DNA of 64,000 nt from Cytobacillus dafuensis (GCF_007995155.1 NZ_CP042593.1:1344001-1408000), one strand, 5' to 3'; numbered from the stretch's first letter, positions 26,639 through 41,252 are shown. The notes: generated from the letters alone by a model not told the origin. Made by a program: numbers and translations.

Positions 26639-28387
26639 TTGGGCAGCATCCGGCGTTACATGCATTTTGTTAAGCCTTATCGCCTTCAAATAATAGTAAC
26701 AATCATAATTGGAATCATAAAATTTGCGATTCCGCTATTGATTCCGCTATTAATCAAATTTGTCATTGATGATATTATAGGAAATCCTGATTTAAGCAGT
26801 GCTGATAAGACAAGCAGCTTATTGAAAATGATGGGAATAATGATTTTTATATTTGTTGTCATTCGTCCTCCAATAGAATATTATCGACAATATTTTGCAC
26901 AATGGGTAGCTAGCAAAATTTTATTTGATATACGAGATAGGCTATTTACGCATATACAAAAGCTAAGTTTTAAATATTATTCTAACACAAGAGCTGGAGA
27001 GGTTATTTCTAGAGTTATTAATGATGTTGAGCAAACAAAGACGTTTGTCATAACTGGACTAATGAACTTATGGCTTGATATTGCCACCATTGTAATTGCA
27101 GTGGTGATAATGATGCAAATGGATATGACATTAACGATCGCATCGTTAATTCTTTTTCCGTTTTATGGGTTTTCAGTGAAGTATTTTTTCGGTAATTTAA
27201 GAAAACTAACAAGAGCACGGTCACAGGCACTTGCAGAAGTTCAGGGCTATCTACATGAACGTGTTCAAGGAATGGCTGTAATCAAGAGCTTTGCCATTGA
27301 AGACTATGAACAAACCCAGTTTAATAAGCAAAACGGAAATTTTTTAATTAAGGCTATCGATCAGACGAAATGGAATGCAAAGGCATTTGCTGTTGTAAAC
27401 ACAATAACAGATATCGCACCTTTACTCGTCATCGGCTATTCAGGTTACCAAGTTATTCAAGGAAACCTCTCTATGGGAACGATGATGGCTTTCATTGCCT
27501 ATATCGATAAATTGTACAGTCCTCTTAGAAGACTAGTAAATTCATCCACAACACTTACACAATCGATCGCTTCGATGGACAGGGTGTTTGAATTAATTGA
27601 TGAGAAATATGATATTGATGATTCTCCAGATGCTACTGAATGCACAAATATTAAAGGAGATATCAATTTCGAGCAGGTTAGCTTTGCTTACGATGAAAAG
27701 GAAGATCTAGTATTAAAAAATATTTCTCTTCATGTAAAAAAAGGAGAAACGATTGCGCTTGTTGGAATGAGCGGCGGTGGAAAATCATCACTAGTAGGAT
27801 TGATTCCTAGGTTTTATGATGTAACAAAAGGGAGAATATTATTAGACGGGAAAGATATCCGTTCATTTAAGGTAAGATCTTTACGGGATAAAATCGGGAT
27901 GGTTTTACAAGATAATATTCTTTTCAGTGAATCAGTCAAAACCAATATTCTCTTAGGGAAACCGGATGCAACAGAAGAAGAGGTCATTGCAGCGGCCAAG
28001 GCTGCTAATGCTCATGAGTTTATTATGAACTTGCCAAATGGCTATGACACAAAGGTTGGAGAACGTGGAGTGAAGCTCTCTGGGGGGCAAAAGCAAAGGG
28101 TAGCCATTGCAAGAGTATTTTTAAAGAACCCGCCAATTTTAGTTTTAGATGAAGCAACATCTGCCTTAGATTTAGAGAGCGAACATTTAATACAGGAAGC
28201 ACTCGAACAGCTTGCGAAAGATCGGACTACCTTCATTGTTGCCCATCGGCTTTCAACCATTACACATGCAAATCGCATTATTTTAATTGAGCATGGTGAA
28301 ATTTCAGAAATCGGAAGTCATGAGGAGTTAATGAAGAAACAGGGGAATTATTATAAGTTATTCCAAGTACAGCAGCTTGAGAATTAA
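26639..28387 (+). CDS. ygaD: ABC transporter ATP-binding/permease YgaD
   Basis: 582 residues from TTG 26639, preceded by AAGAGGGGG; the open frame reaches ATG 26600 but that lies inside the T run of the ntdP terminator. Six transmembrane helices, then Walker [10 protein letters not shown], signature LSGGQ, Walker [12 protein letters not shown] and switch His in IVAHRL: all catalytic residues are intact, so it can work as a homodimer. A type IV exporter of lipid/multidrug (MsbA-like) type; substrate unknown. Matches ygaD in place and length. Confidence 0.9.
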   Translation: MGSIRRYMHFVKPYRLQIIVTIIIGIIKFAIPLLIPLLIKFVIDDIIGNPDLSSADKTSSLLKMMGIMIFIFVVIRPPIEYYRQYFAQWVASKILFDIRDRLFTHIQKLSFKYYSNTRAGEVISRVINDVEQTKTFVITGLMNLWLDIATIVIAVVIMMQMDMTLTIASLILFPFYGFSVKYFFGNLRKLTRARSQALAEVQGYLHERVQGMAVIKSFAIEDYEQTQFNKQNGNFLIKAIDQTKWNAKAFAVVNTITDIAPLLVIGYSGYQVIQGNLSMGTMMAFIAYIDKLYSPLRRLVNSSTTLTQSIASMDRVFELIDEKYDIDDSPDATECTNIKGDINFEQVSFAYDEKEDLVLKNISLHVKKGETIALVGMSGGGKSSLVGLIPRFYDVTKGRILLDGKDIRSFKVRSLRDKIGMVLQDNILFSESVKTNILLGKPDATEEEVIAAAKAANAHEFIMNLPNGYDTKVGERGVKLSGGQKQRVAIARVFLKNPPILVLDEATSALDLESEHLIQEALEQLAKDRTTFIVAHRLSTITHANRIILIEHGEISEIGSHEELMKKQGNYYKLFQVQQLEN

Positions 28388-28391
28388 ATTA

Positions 28392-28440
28392 GGGGCTGTC
28401 TCATAGACCGAATTTTCGGCTTTGAGACGCCCCTTCTTTT
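28392..28440 (+). terminator. Terminator between ygaD and ygaE
   Basis: GGGGCTGTCTCAT...GAGACGCCCC stem with an inner ACCGAATTTTCGG hairpin, followed by TTCTTTTTC; between convergent genes. Confidence 0.8.
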
Positions 28441-28471
28441 TCAAGAGCAAATTTGCATTTCTAATGACAGA

Positions 28472-29542
28472 TCACTTTTCAATTGTTACTTCATTAGACT
28501 TTTTATGATAGGTTTGAAAACTAGTAATTAATTTATCAAGGTGTTCAACTTGTTCATTATAGTCAATAATGGTTGCGATGATCTGCATCGTATGGGATAA
28601 AATCGCTTCATCTTCTAATTTAGCTTCTTTTTGCTGTGAAAAGAAAAGATTGAAAAGCTCTTTTCTATTTAGAAAAATGTCACCTTCTTCAAAAACCACC
28701 TGTGGACGTACTTTTCCAATAAATTTCAACATAACATGCTCGTGATAATGAATCAGACAATCTAGCTGCTGCTGAACAACATATTGAAAGTCTGCTGGCA
28801 TTTCCTGAAGATCATTTTCAAAGCGATGCAATTTTCGTAACGTATCTAGTGATCTTTTTTCTGTAGATATCATTTGGCGATAAATAACAAGCTTTCGTGA
28901 CTTAGCTATCGTATCTTTTTTGAAATAATTTCTTTCTTCCTTATACATTAAATATAAATGATCAAGGCTTCTGATTGTTTCTTTCATTCTACCTATATCG
29001 TTTTTCAATAATTTATGTTCAGAAGCATGTCTTATTGTTAATCGAATCCATTTCGTTGTTTCTTCTGTAATGTCTGACAGTTTAAAGTATAGCTTTTTTT
29101 CATATCTAGGCGGTAAGAATAGAAGATTAACGATAAAAGCAGAAAATACCCCTAACATAATAGTAGTAAATCGGAGAAGCGCGAATTGGATAAAGGTATC
29201 ACCAGGCGTTTCCATAATGGCGATCATTGTAACAAGTGCCAAACCAATTGTATTTTCAATTTTAAGCTTTAGGTTAATCGTTATGACAACAATAGCTGCC
29301 AATCCGATGATGAATATATGATTACCAAATACAAGAACAAACACAATTGCGATAATGGCTCCAATTGCATTCCCTTGCACCTGTTCGATAATTGACAAGA
29401 AGGATCGATAAATAGTCGGCTGTATTGCGAAAATAGCAGCAATAGCTGCAAATACAGGTGATGGCATCTGAAATAATTCAGCTAAAAATAATGATAGAAC
29501 AATTGCGATTCCCGTTTTCAAAATGCGGGCGCCAAGCTTCAT
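28472..29542 (-). CDS. ygaE: Aromatic acid exporter family protein YgaE
   Basis: 356 residues from ATG 29542 (AAGGAAA upstream). Six tightly packed hydrophobic segments in residues ~7-145 with FQMPSPVFAAIAAIFAIQPT at the start, then a long helical cytosolic domain. This is the ArAE_1/FUSC (DUF939) architecture, related to YgaE and to E. coli AaeB-type efflux. Proposed role: export of aromatic or other weak acids; not demonstrated here. Convergent with ygaD as in B. subtilis. Confidence 0.88.
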   Translation of the reverse strand: MKLGARILKTGIAIVLSLFLAELFQMPSPVFAAIAAIFAIQPTIYRSFLSIIEQVQGNAIGAIIAIVFVLVFGNHIFIIGLAAIVVITINLKLKIENTIGLALVTMIAIMETPGDTFIQFALLRFTTIMLGVFSAFIVNLLFLPPRYEKKLYFKLSDITEETTKWIRLTIRHASEHKLLKNDIGRMKETIRSLDHLYLMYKEERNYFKKDTIAKSRKLVIYRQMISTEKRSLDTLRKLHRFENDLQEMPADFQYVVQQQLDCLIHYHEHVMLKFIGKVRPQVVFEEGDIFLNRKELFNLFFSQQKEAKLEDEAILSHTMQIIATIIDYNEQVEHLDKLITSFQTYHKKSNEVTIEK

Positions 29543-29793
29543 ACTAATTTGTTTCCTTTCTTTCAGAAGAGCTTTCCTCTGTTTGTATTATGAGTTTAAG
29601 AACACTTATTGTAACATATCTAAATACGAAAAATGATTGAAATCGTTTCATAGTGGAATTGTTCGATGACATGAATGTACTATACATGGATATATAAAGA
29701 AGTACAATGGGATTTTACTAAAATTTTTAACAAATTGGTTAATCCTGTGTGGCTCTTCTGAAAGATAGAATAAAACAATTTAACCAATAGAAA

Positions 29794-29815
29794 AAGGAGC
29801 GAATAATCGCTCCTT
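29794..29815 (-). terminator. Terminator of gsaB
   Basis: AAGGAGCGA (29794-29802) pairs with TCGCTCCTT (29807-29815); on the minus strand it is followed by TTT and T-rich DNA. Confidence 0.85.
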
Positions 29816-29840
29816 AAAATCGTATTAAATATAATAGGAA

Positions 29841-31136
29841 TTATGCATCTTTTAATGCTTGAAATGCATTGTTTACTGCCTGAATGGTTGCTTGAATGTC
29901 ATCTTCTGTATGGGCAATGGTAATGAACCATGCTTCATATTTCGAAGGGGCTAGATTGATTCCTTGTTTAAGCATGAGTTTGAAGAATTTCGCAAACATT
30001 TCTCCATCCGTATTTTCTGCTTGTTCATAGTTTTCAACTTTTACATCTGTAAAATAGACGGTTAAAGCTCCTTTTAAACGATTTATCGTAATTGGAATAT
30101 TATTCTCTTTAGCAGCAGCTTCGATACCTTCTTCAAGCATAGCACCTAATTGATCAAGGTATTCATAAACACCCTTTTGCTTCAGAACTTCAAGGCATGC
30201 AATACCTGATAAAATAGATGCTGGGTTTCCTGCCATTGTACCTGCTTGGTAGGCTGGACCTAACGGAGCGACTTTTTCCATAATTTCTTTTTTACCGCCA
30301 TAGGCACCAATTGGCAATCCTCCGCCAATAATTTTCCCCATTGCAGTTAAATCAGGGGTTACTCCTAAAAGATCCTGTGCTCCGCCATACATGAAGCGGA
30401 ATGCGGTTATGACCTCATCATAAATAACAAGTGCACCTGCAGCGTGTGTCAATTCATTTACTTGCTCGAGGAAGCCCGGTTTTGGTTCAACAATTCCGAA
30501 GTTCCCTACGATTGGCTCTACAAGAACTGCAGCGATTTCGCTTCCCCATTTTTCTAGTGCTTCTTTAAATGGCTCGATATCATTAAATGGAACTGTAATG
30601 ACTTCCTGAGCAATACTCTTAGGAACACCAGCGGAATCTGGAGTACCTAGTGTTGAAGGACCGGATCCTGCGGCAACAAGAACAAGGTCAGAATGTCCGT
30701 GATAGCAGCCCGCGAATTTTATAATTTTATCTCGTCCCGTATAAGCACGTGCTACTCGTATCGTTGTCATAACTGCTTCCGTTCCAGAATTCACGAATCG
30801 TACCTTTTCTAATGCTGGCATAGCTTCCTTTAGCATTTCGGCAAATTTCACTTCATGTGGAGTTGGTGTTCCAAAAAGTACGCCATTTTCAGCAGCAGTC
30901 TTAATCGCCTCTGTAATATGCGGATGTGCATGTCCAGTAATAATTGGTCCATATGCGGCTAAATAATCGATATATTGATTTCCATCTACATCCCAAAAGT
31001 ACGCTCCTTGCCCTTTTTCCATGACGACAGGTGCTCCTCCACCTACTGCTTTATATGAACGAGAAGGGCTGTTTACCCCACCTACAATATGTTCAAGCGC
31101 CTGCTTATGTATTCGCTCTGAATTGGTAAATTGCAT
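29841..31136 (-). CDS. gsaB: Glutamate-1-semialdehyde 2,1-aminomutase
   Basis: 431 residues from ATG 31136, with AAAGGAGG eight bases before; the extra 14 codons of the open frame are not translated. Class III aminotransferase fold: [19 protein letters not shown] start, [27 protein letters not shown] and the PLP-lysine block [16 protein letters not shown]. It converts glutamate-1-semialdehyde to 5-aminolevulinate in the C5 heme pathway. This is the second, stand-alone copy (gsaB/hemL2 of B. subtilis), next to ygaE. Confidence 0.94.
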   Translation of the reverse strand: MQFTNSERIHKQALEHIVGGVNSPSRSYKAVGGGAPVVMEKGQGAYFWDVDGNQYIDYLAAYGPIITGHAHPHITEAIKTAAENGVLFGTPTPHEVKFAEMLKEAMPALEKVRFVNSGTEAVMTTIRVARAYTGRDKIIKFAGCYHGHSDLVLVAAGSGPSTLGTPDSAGVPKSIAQEVITVPFNDIEPFKEALEKWGSEIAAVLVEPIVGNFGIVEPKPGFLEQVNELTHAAGALVIYDEVITAFRFMYGGAQDLLGVTPDLTAMGKIIGGGLPIGAYGGKKEIMEKVAPLGPAYQAGTMAGNPASILSGIACLEVLKQKGVYEYLDQLGAMLEEGIEAAAKENNIPITINRLKGALTVYFTDVKVENYEQAENTDGEMFAKFFKLMLKQGINLAPSKYEAWFITIAHTEDDIQATIQAVNNAFQALKDA

Positions 31137-31243
31137 ATATAGATCCTCCTTTAATGATCGGAAATAGAGTTTTTGCAACCTTTATTATATTACCATGTTT
31201 TATTGAATGGATGCTTTGAACTTTTTGCGAGATTGAGAATTGT

Positions 31244-31480
31244 CTAGCGCTTGCGCTTTTCTTATAATAAAGTATAACTTTTCTGAGTTAGAGAAATGTC
31301 TAGCTCCAGCGCCTACCCCCGACGTACAGGACGTACTAGTGTCGGCAATGCGACAGGACGTCGCGTTTTTGTCGACCTCGAGGTCACAAGCCAATCCTCC
31401 CAGAAAGGTAAAGAACACCTTTCCGTGAGGCTCGTCTTGTGCTTGTCGGGGGTGATCAAGGCGCTTGCGCTTTTCTTTGA
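31244..31480. repeat. Bacillaceae-type GC-rich structured repeat
   Basis: TCTAGCTCCAGCGCC near 31299 and GGCGCTTGCGCTTTTC near 31458 form the ends, with CCCCGAC and GTCGGGG pairing inside and several GACGT hairpins in the middle. GCGCTTGCGCTTTTC also occurs at the left edge. This looks like the high-copy intergenic repeat seen in many bacilli. GC-rich against its surroundings; the open frames across it are not genes. Confidence 0.75.
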
Positions 31481-31547
31481 CAAGCTGTCATACCATTTGC
31501 TCATAAGGCGTATAGTATAACAGATGAGAGAGAAGAGAGGGAGTGTA

Positions 31548-31958
31548 ATGGTTTTTTATATATTCCTAGTACTTATCGTTTTTTGTATGATTATGAGTTT
31601 GAGAACCTTATTTATACCTCACCGATTAAAAGGAAAGAAGCTTTCATTTGAAAACTTTATGTATCTTGCATTCATATATGTAACTGTCATGCTTGGGTTC
31701 GGACTAATATATATCCTCCTGGAATTTAATGGGTATCCCGTTTTTATGGATGGGACGATTGGTTTTGATGAAAATTTTCTTAGTCAATTAGAAACAGGAT
31801 TTTATTTCAGTGCAGTTACACTATTCTCAGTAGGATATGGTGATATTGCACCTATTGGAATTGGAAGAATGATCTCAGTGCTTGAGGCATTGATTGGTTA
31901 TACCATTCCGGCTGCTTTCGTTTTTAGAGCAGTGTTTGATATAGAAAATAAATTGTAG
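31548..31958 (+). CDS. Two-helix potassium channel protein
   Basis: 136 residues from ATG 31548 (GGGAG site; upstream ATG 31524 has none). Three hydrophobic segments with the K+ filter SVGYGD before the last one (LFSVGYGDIAPIGIGR). This is the minimal KcsA-like pore unit with an additional N-terminal helix and no regulatory RCK domain. Second K+ channel gene of the window, unrelated in detail to that at 10658. It lies between gsaB and bcp, where B. subtilis has no such gene. Confidence 0.85.
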   Translation: MVFYIFLVLIVFCMIMSLRTLFIPHRLKGKKLSFENFMYLAFIYVTVMLGFGLIYILLEFNGYPVFMDGTIGFDENFLSQLETGFYFSAVTLFSVGYGDIAPIGIGRMISVLEALIGYTIPAAFVFRAVFDIENKL

Positions 31959-32024
31959 GATTGATAAGTTGAGTTTCCATTGAAAATTGGATAGGCTTAA
32001 GAAAAAGTCATTGGAGGGATTTCG

Positions 32025-32570
32025 ATGTCAGTTACTTTAGGAGAATTGGCTCCAGATTTTACGCTTTTTGCAAGTACAGGCGAAGCGGTTAAGTTGTCCG
32101 ATTATCGTGGAAAAAATGTCGTTCTTTATTTCTATCCAAAGGATATGACACCTGGTTGTACAACCCAAGCTTGTGATTTTAGGGATCAGCATGATCGTTT
32201 TTCAGAAGTGAATGCGGTTATCATTGGAATAAGTCCAGATCCAATAAAACGGCATGAGAAATTTATCGAAAAATATGATTTACCTTTTATCCTGCTTGCA
32301 GACGAGGAACATAAGGCTGCAGAAGCATTTGATGTCTGGAAGCTTAAGAAAAATTTTGGGAAAGAATATATGGGGATTGAACGCAGTACTTTCATAATTG
32401 ATAAGGACGGCAAGCTAGTAAAGGAATGGAGAAAGGTTAAAGTTAAAGGTCATGTTGAAAGAAGCGCTACAATATATTCAGGAAAATCTTTCATCATTTT
32501 AAATTGCAGCCATAATAGACTTTTAGTTTTTGCCTATTTTTTTATAAACAAGGCTTCTGTCCATTCATAA
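32025..32570 (+). CDS. bcp: Thiol peroxidase Bcp (peroxiredoxin), frameshifted near its end
   Basis: Peroxiredoxin Q/Bcp: LSDYRGKNVVLYFYPKD, then the peroxidatic site TPGCTTQACDFRD with Cys and the Thr/Arg partners, and WKLKKNFGKEYMGIERSTF. Reduces hydroperoxides with thioredoxin. After KVKVKGHVE the frame as read runs 43 unrelated residues to 32570. Removing one A from the AAA at 32458-32460 restores EEALQYIQENLSSF and a stop at 32502, the normal end (about 158 residues). So a +1 indel is present, either a real mutation or a sequencing error. Catalytic part intact. Place before perR as in B. subtilis (ygaF). Confidence 0.88.
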   Translation: MSVTLGELAPDFTLFASTGEAVKLSDYRGKNVVLYFYPKDMTPGCTTQACDFRDQHDRFSEVNAVIIGISPDPIKRHEKFIEKYDLPFILLADEEHKAAEAFDVWKLKKNFGKEYMGIERSTFIIDKDGKLVKEWRKVKVKGHVERSATIYSGKSFIILNCSHNRLLVFAYFFINKASVHS

Positions 32571-32623
32571 ACCAAAGTTTTGAATATCATTTAATTAGGG
32601 CATACCTCCTCAGATAAATGATA

Positions 32624-32652
32624 AAGCGGATCTTAATGATCCGCCTTTTTTC
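32624..32652 (+). terminator. Terminator of bcp
   Basis: AAGCGGATC (32624-32632) with GATCCGCCTT (32638-32647), then T run. Confidence 0.88.
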
Positions 32653-32711
32653 TTTGGTTAGTTTGTAAGGCGTACCATGGTAAATATGAAGCTTCGAATA
32701 AAACCTCTGCA

Positions 32712-32784
32712 AAAAGACCGCATAAGAAACACTAAGCATTCACTGGATAGACTTAGCGAAAGCCAAGTTTTTCAAAAGGAGGTT
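32712..32784. repeat. Third, partial copy of the mutY-leader repeat
   Basis: AAGACCGCATAAGAAACACTAAGCATTC... and CTTAGCGAAAGCCAAGTTTTTC match the hairpin end of the direct repeats at 21779-22041. It is flanked by AAAACCTCTG and AGGAGGTTTTT, which can pair. Confidence 0.7.
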
Positions 32785-32945
32785 TTTAAACACACTTAAC
32801 ATTCATATATTTAAAACAAGAAAGTTGATGTAAAGAAGGGGGTTTGTAAACGAAACTTCAATGAAAATGAATGATAATTTGAATATCTCTTTAATGTATT
32901 GTAGGTTGTAATGTTGACAAAAGTAGCAAGTAGTGAGTAAACTAA

Positions 32946-32960
32946 TTATAAAGATTATAA
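32946..32960 (+). promoter_or_regulatory. Per-box upstream of perR
   Basis: TTATAAAGATTATAA, one mismatch from the Per-box TTATAATNATTATAA. It ends 35 bases before the perR start, as expected for autoregulation by PerR. Confidence 0.8.
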
Positions 32961-32995
32961 AGTAATAATTCTTGTTAGAAAAGAGGTGCATGGCG

Positions 32996-33433
32996 GTGGC
33001 GCATATTCAATTAAAGGAAGCGTTGGATACTTTAAAGGATACCGGAGTTCGCATAACACCACAGCGTCATGCGATACTTGAATTTTTAATAAACTCTATG
33101 TCGCACCCAACTGCAGATGATATTTATAAAGCTCTAGAAGGAAAGTTTCCTAATATGAGTGTGGCAACAGTTTACAATAATTTAAGAGTATTTCGTGAGG
33201 TTGGACTTGTTAAAGAATTAACCTATGGAGACGCATCAAGCCGATTTGATTTTGTCACAACACATCACTATCACGTGATCTGTGAGAAATGTGGTAAGAT
33301 TGTTGATTTTCATTATCCAGGACTTGATGAAGTTGAGCATTTAGCCTCTCATGTGACAGGGTTTAAAATAAGCCATCATCGTATGGAGATTTATGGAACC
33401 TGCCCGGATTGTGCTAGTAAAGAAGCGCACTAA
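32996..33433 (+). CDS. perR: Peroxide-responsive repressor PerR
   Basis: Start GTG 32996, with AGAGGTG seven bases upstream (the ATG at 32990 is too near the site). 145 residues. Counting from this start, all metal ligands fall on the known numbers: His37, Asp85, His91, His93 and Asp104 for the regulatory Fe/Mn site, and Cys96/Cys99 plus a C-terminal CPDC pair for the structural Zn. PerR represses peroxide-defence genes and is inactivated by iron-catalysed His oxidation. N-terminal winged helix with [12 protein letters not shown]. Confidence 0.95.
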   Translation: MAHIQLKEALDTLKDTGVRITPQRHAILEFLINSMSHPTADDIYKALEGKFPNMSVATVYNNLRVFREVGLVKELTYGDASSRFDFVTTHHYHVICEKCGKIVDFHYPGLDEVEHLASHVTGFKISHHRMEIYGTCPDCASKEAH

Positions 33434-33516
33434 TATTAATATGCTCAAACTAAAACTAAGCTGGTGGCCAAGTTGCTGACAGCTTATTTATTTTTCATGG
33501 GCTTTTTGTGAAAAAT

Positions 33517-33545
33517 AAAACTCGGCCTATTGCCGAGTTTTATTT
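33517..33545. terminator. Bidirectional terminator perR/ygzB
   Basis: AAAACTCGGC (33517-33526) with GCCGAGTTTT (33532-33541). It overlaps the ygzB stop and separates convergent genes. Confidence 0.9.
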
Positions 33546-33887
33546 TTTCTTCTTGTTATATTTTTCGTCGAATTCCATGCCCTCTAAGTTTTGATCAAGT
33601 GTTAAAGGCTCTTTACAATACATGCACATATCTACACGCCCAAGCATTTTTGTGTGTTTACCACAATTTGGACAAGCTACCTGTACCGTTTTCGTTGAAA
33701 GCATCCCAATCCAAAAATATACTCCAGTGCTTGCAATAATAAAGAGCAATCCCAAAAGCATAAATATTGTCATAGCAAGAGGGGAATTTCTAAAGAAGAT
33801 ACCTATGTACATGACAAGAAAACCAACAAATATTAAACTAAGGGCAAATGATCGTATTTTATTAATTTTACTAGAATATTTAGCCAT
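33540..33887 (-). CDS. ygzB: YgzB family membrane protein (UPF0295)
   Basis: 115 residues from ATG 33887 behind AGGAGGGAC. Two membrane segments (residues ~12-65), then a zinc-ribbon-like tail [20 protein letters not shown]. Both are typical of YgzB, a conserved Bacillaceae protein of unknown role between perR and ygxA. Confidence 0.9.
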   Translation of the reverse strand: MAKYSSKINKIRSFALSLIFVGFLVMYIGIFFRNSPLAMTIFMLLGLLFIIASTGVYFWIGMLSTKTVQVACPNCGKHTKMLGRVDMCMYCKEPLTLDQNLEGMEFDEKYNKKKK

Positions 33888-34042
33888 CCTTGTCCCTCCT
33901 AAGGATTAACTATATCATAACGGTTGTTAGATGATAAACAAAAATTAAAGTTAATAAAAGTTATCCTTTTCTCTCTACTTAAGGAGGATTATTTAAAAAA
34001 ATTGTCGAACATATAGTTAATCAAGAATATGGAGGAATGATA

Positions 34043-34918
34043 ATGGAAGACATTCTCCGGCCTATTTACCAGGAACGGGCAAGTCAAGCGAACACCCTAG
34101 GGGTTTTAATCATTAATAAGCAACAAAAAAACACTCCAGCTACTGACACGTTTGATGCAATCCTGCTTATTCTCGTGAAGGAAGCTGAATCTCCTGTATT
34201 TGTTAAGCATTATTCTTATAATGATAAGAAAGCTGCTTTATATATGGTTACAGACCAACAGCTACATGAATGGCTTTTGCTAGGATCTAACAAGAAAATT
34301 TTTGATTGGTTATATAATGGAAAAATATTATTTGAACGCAATGAATATATACACGATCTAAAAACAGAGTTAAGGGAGTTCCCTTTTAATGGGCGGAAGA
34401 TGAAAATGGGAATAGAATTTGCCAAATTAATTCGCCGCTATATGGACGGAAAAGCATTTTTTGAAAACGGACATTATCTAGATACATATAATCATGTTGT
34501 CCACTCTCTTCACCATCTTGCAAGACTTGCCATTATTGAGCACGGTTTTCATCCAGAGGTTACCGTTTGGCAGCAGGTAAAGCAGATTGAACCAGAAATA
34601 TTAAAGTTATATGAAGAACTGGTGAATAGTCATGAGCCATTAGAGAAAAGATTAGAACTGCTCTTCCTAGCAAGTGAATTTTTAATCCATTCAAAAACGA
34701 AAAGTGGAATCAGTCACTTTGTTGATGTGCTATCAGAAAAAGAATTTTGGTCCATTAGTGAGTTGATGAAACACGAGGAATTGTTATTCTATTCTGTTGA
34801 TCTAGGCATGCTTCTTGAATATTTAATTGATAAGCATGTTGTTGAAATAGTTAATATTGAAACAAAAGGTCAAGATATTTTTCATCGCTACTATAAACTT
34901 GGAAAAAAATTATCGTAA
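34043..34918 (+). CDS. ygxA: YgxA nucleotidyltransferase-like protein
   Basis: 291 residues from ATG 34043 (GGAGGA seven bases before). N-terminal part with TDTFDAILLILVKE resembles a degenerate nucleotidyltransferase fold; the middle is helical and His-rich (NHVVHSLHHLARLAIIEHGF). It matches YgxA, which precedes rrnD in B. subtilis. Biochemical function not established. Confidence 0.88.
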   Translation: MEDILRPIYQERASQANTLGVLIINKQQKNTPATDTFDAILLILVKEAESPVFVKHYSYNDKKAALYMVTDQQLHEWLLLGSNKKIFDWLYNGKILFERNEYIHDLKTELREFPFNGRKMKMGIEFAKLIRRYMDGKAFFENGHYLDTYNHVVHSLHHLARLAIIEHGFHPEVTVWQQVKQIEPEILKLYEELVNSHEPLEKRLELLFLASEFLIHSKTKSGISHFVDVLSEKEFWSISELMKHEELLFYSVDLGMLLEYLIDKHVVEIVNIETKGQDIFHRYYKLGKKLS

Positions 34919-34934
34919 AAAAACAAAAATGTTA

Positions 34935-34963
34935 TTGACCTTTTTATTAATAATTGTTATATT
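34935..34963 (+). promoter_or_regulatory. rRNA operon promoter P1
   Basis: -35 TTGACC (34935-34940), 17-base spacer, -10 TATATT (34958-34963). Confidence 0.7.
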
Positions 34964-35030
34964 AATATCCGTCGCTGCGATTTGTACGCATATACAAAGA
35001 GCTGATGGCGGATATTCTTTATAAAAAGTG

Positions 35031-35060
35031 TTGACATTAACAATGACAACATGTTATATT
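35031..35060 (+). promoter_or_regulatory. rRNA operon promoter P2
   Basis: -35 TTGACA (35031-35036), 17-18 bases, -10 TTATAT/TATATT (35054-35060). The leader then carries the boxA-like antitermination sequence TGTTCTTTGAAAACT near 35096. Confidence 0.85.
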
Positions 35061-35179
35061 AGAAAAGTCGCTTCTGAGCGATAAATAAGAAAATTTGTTC
35101 TTTGAAAACTGAACGAACAAAAACGTCAACGTTAATTCTAAGTCTTTTTATAAGACATTTTTAAGAGCTAATCTTACTC

Positions 35180-39880
<4,701 letters not shown>

Positions 39881-39989
39881 AATTGATTACTCGAATTCTT
39901 CTTCTACATTATCTAGTTTTGAGAGAATAAAAAATTTCTCTTGAAAAAATTTAAAAAGACGATATAATAAATATTGTCTTTAAAAAATA

Positions 39990-40107
<118 letters not shown>

Positions 40108-40118
40108 ATATGGATTAT

Positions 40119-40193
40119 TCCGCAGTAGCTCAGTGGTAGAGCATTCGGCTGTTAACCGAACGGTCGTAGGTTCGAATCCTACCTGCGGAGCCA
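40119..40193 (+). tRNA. tRNA-Asn (GTT)
   Basis: Cloverleaf with anticodon GTT; CCA encoded. First of the 17-gene cluster. Confidence 0.96.
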
Positions 40194-40196
40194 TAA

Positions 40197-40289
40197 GGAG
40201 AGCTGTCCGAGTGGCCGAAGGAGCACGATTGGAAATCGTGTAGGCGGTTTATAGCTGTCTCAAGGGTTCAAATCCCTTGCTCTCCGCCA
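40197..40289 (+). tRNA. tRNA-Ser (GGA)
   Basis: Long-variable-arm tRNA, anticodon GGA; CCA encoded. Confidence 0.95.
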
Positions 40290-40299
40290 TTTACATACT

Positions 40300-40374
40300 G
40301 GCCCGTTGGTCAAGCGGTTAAGACACCGCCCTTTCACGGCGGTAACACGGGTTCGAATCCCGTACGGGTCACCA
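40300..40374 (+). tRNA. tRNA-Glu (TTC)
   Basis: Anticodon TTC; acceptor GGCCCGT/ACGGGTC; CCA encoded. Confidence 0.95.
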
Positions 40375-40379
40375 TATAT

Positions 40380-40455
40380 GGAGGATTAGCTCAGCTGGGA
40401 GAGCATCTGCCTTACAAGCAGAGGGTCGGCGGTTCGATCCCGTCATCCTCCACCA
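40380..40455 (+). tRNA. tRNA-Val (TAC)
   Basis: Anticodon TAC; acceptor GGAGGAT; CCA encoded. Confidence 0.95.
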
Positions 40456-40489
40456 TACTCAAATTCATGAGCATGAGAAATAATATTAT

Positions 40490-40563
<74 letters not shown>

Positions 40564-40566
40564 TAT

Positions 40567-40643
40567 GGTCCGGTAGTTCAGTTGGTTAGAATGCCTGCCT
40601 GTCACGCAGGAGGTCGCGGGTTCGAGTCCCGTCCGGACCGCCA
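40567..40643 (+). tRNA. tRNA-Asp (GTC)
   Basis: Anticodon GTC; CCA encoded; only three bases after tRNA-fMet. Confidence 0.95.
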
Positions 40644-40660
40644 TTATTTTAATGCATAGT

Positions 40661-40736
40661 GGCTCAGTAGCTCAGTCGGTAGAGCAAAGGACTGAAAATC
40701 CTTGTGTCGGCGGTTCGATTCCGTCCTGAGCCACCA
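40661..40736 (+). tRNA. tRNA-Phe (GAA)
   Basis: Anticodon GAA; CCA encoded. Confidence 0.95.
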
Positions 40737-40749
40737 TTTTAAAAAAAGT

Positions 40750-40825
<76 letters not shown>

Positions 40826-40833
40826 CTTATATA

Positions 40834-40918
40834 GGTGGGGTAGCGAAGTGGCTAAACGCGGCGGACTGTAAATCCGCTCCCTGTGGGTTCGGCGGTTCGA
40901 ATCCGTCCCCCACCACCA
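40834..40918 (+). tRNA. tRNA-Tyr (GTA)
   Basis: Long variable arm, anticodon GTA; CCA encoded. Confidence 0.95.
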
Positions 40919-40921
40919 TTT

Positions 40922-40992
40922 AGGGGTATAGTTTAAAGGTAGAACAGAGGTCTCCAAAACCTCCAGTGTGGGTTCGATTCCTACTACCCCTG
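40922..40992 (+). tRNA. tRNA-Trp (CCA)
   Basis: Anticodon CCA; acceptor AGGGGTA/TACCCCT. The 3' CCA is not encoded. Confidence 0.94.
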
Positions 40993-41003
40993 TAATTAAT
41001 TAT

Positions 41004-41080
41004 GGCGATTGTGGCGAAGTGGTTAACGCATCGGATTGTGGTTCCGACATTCGTGGGTTCGATTCCCATCAGTCGCCCCA
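41004..41080 (+). tRNA. tRNA-His (GTG), copy 1
   Basis: Anticodon GTG, extra 5' G opposite the discriminator C; CCA encoded. Identical to the next gene. Confidence 0.95.
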
Positions 41081-41107
41081 TAATATTGAAATGAATAATA
41101 AAGTTAT

Positions 41108-41184
41108 GGCGATTGTGGCGAAGTGGTTAACGCATCGGATTGTGGTTCCGACATTCGTGGGTTCGATTCCCATCAGTCGCCCCA
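41108..41184 (+). tRNA. tRNA-His (GTG), copy 2
   Basis: Exact duplicate of the preceding tRNA-His with a 27-base spacer. The B. subtilis trnD cluster has only one His at this place. Confidence 0.95.
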
Positions 41185-41252
41185 TATATTTAAATGTGTA
41201 ACATTATTAAGATAAATTTATATAATGATAATACAGAAACGAATGAAATTAT

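Noticed and set aside
31200..31520. Four small open frames between gsaB and the K+ channel
   Set aside because: All fall on the GC-rich structured repeat and have no ribosome sites.
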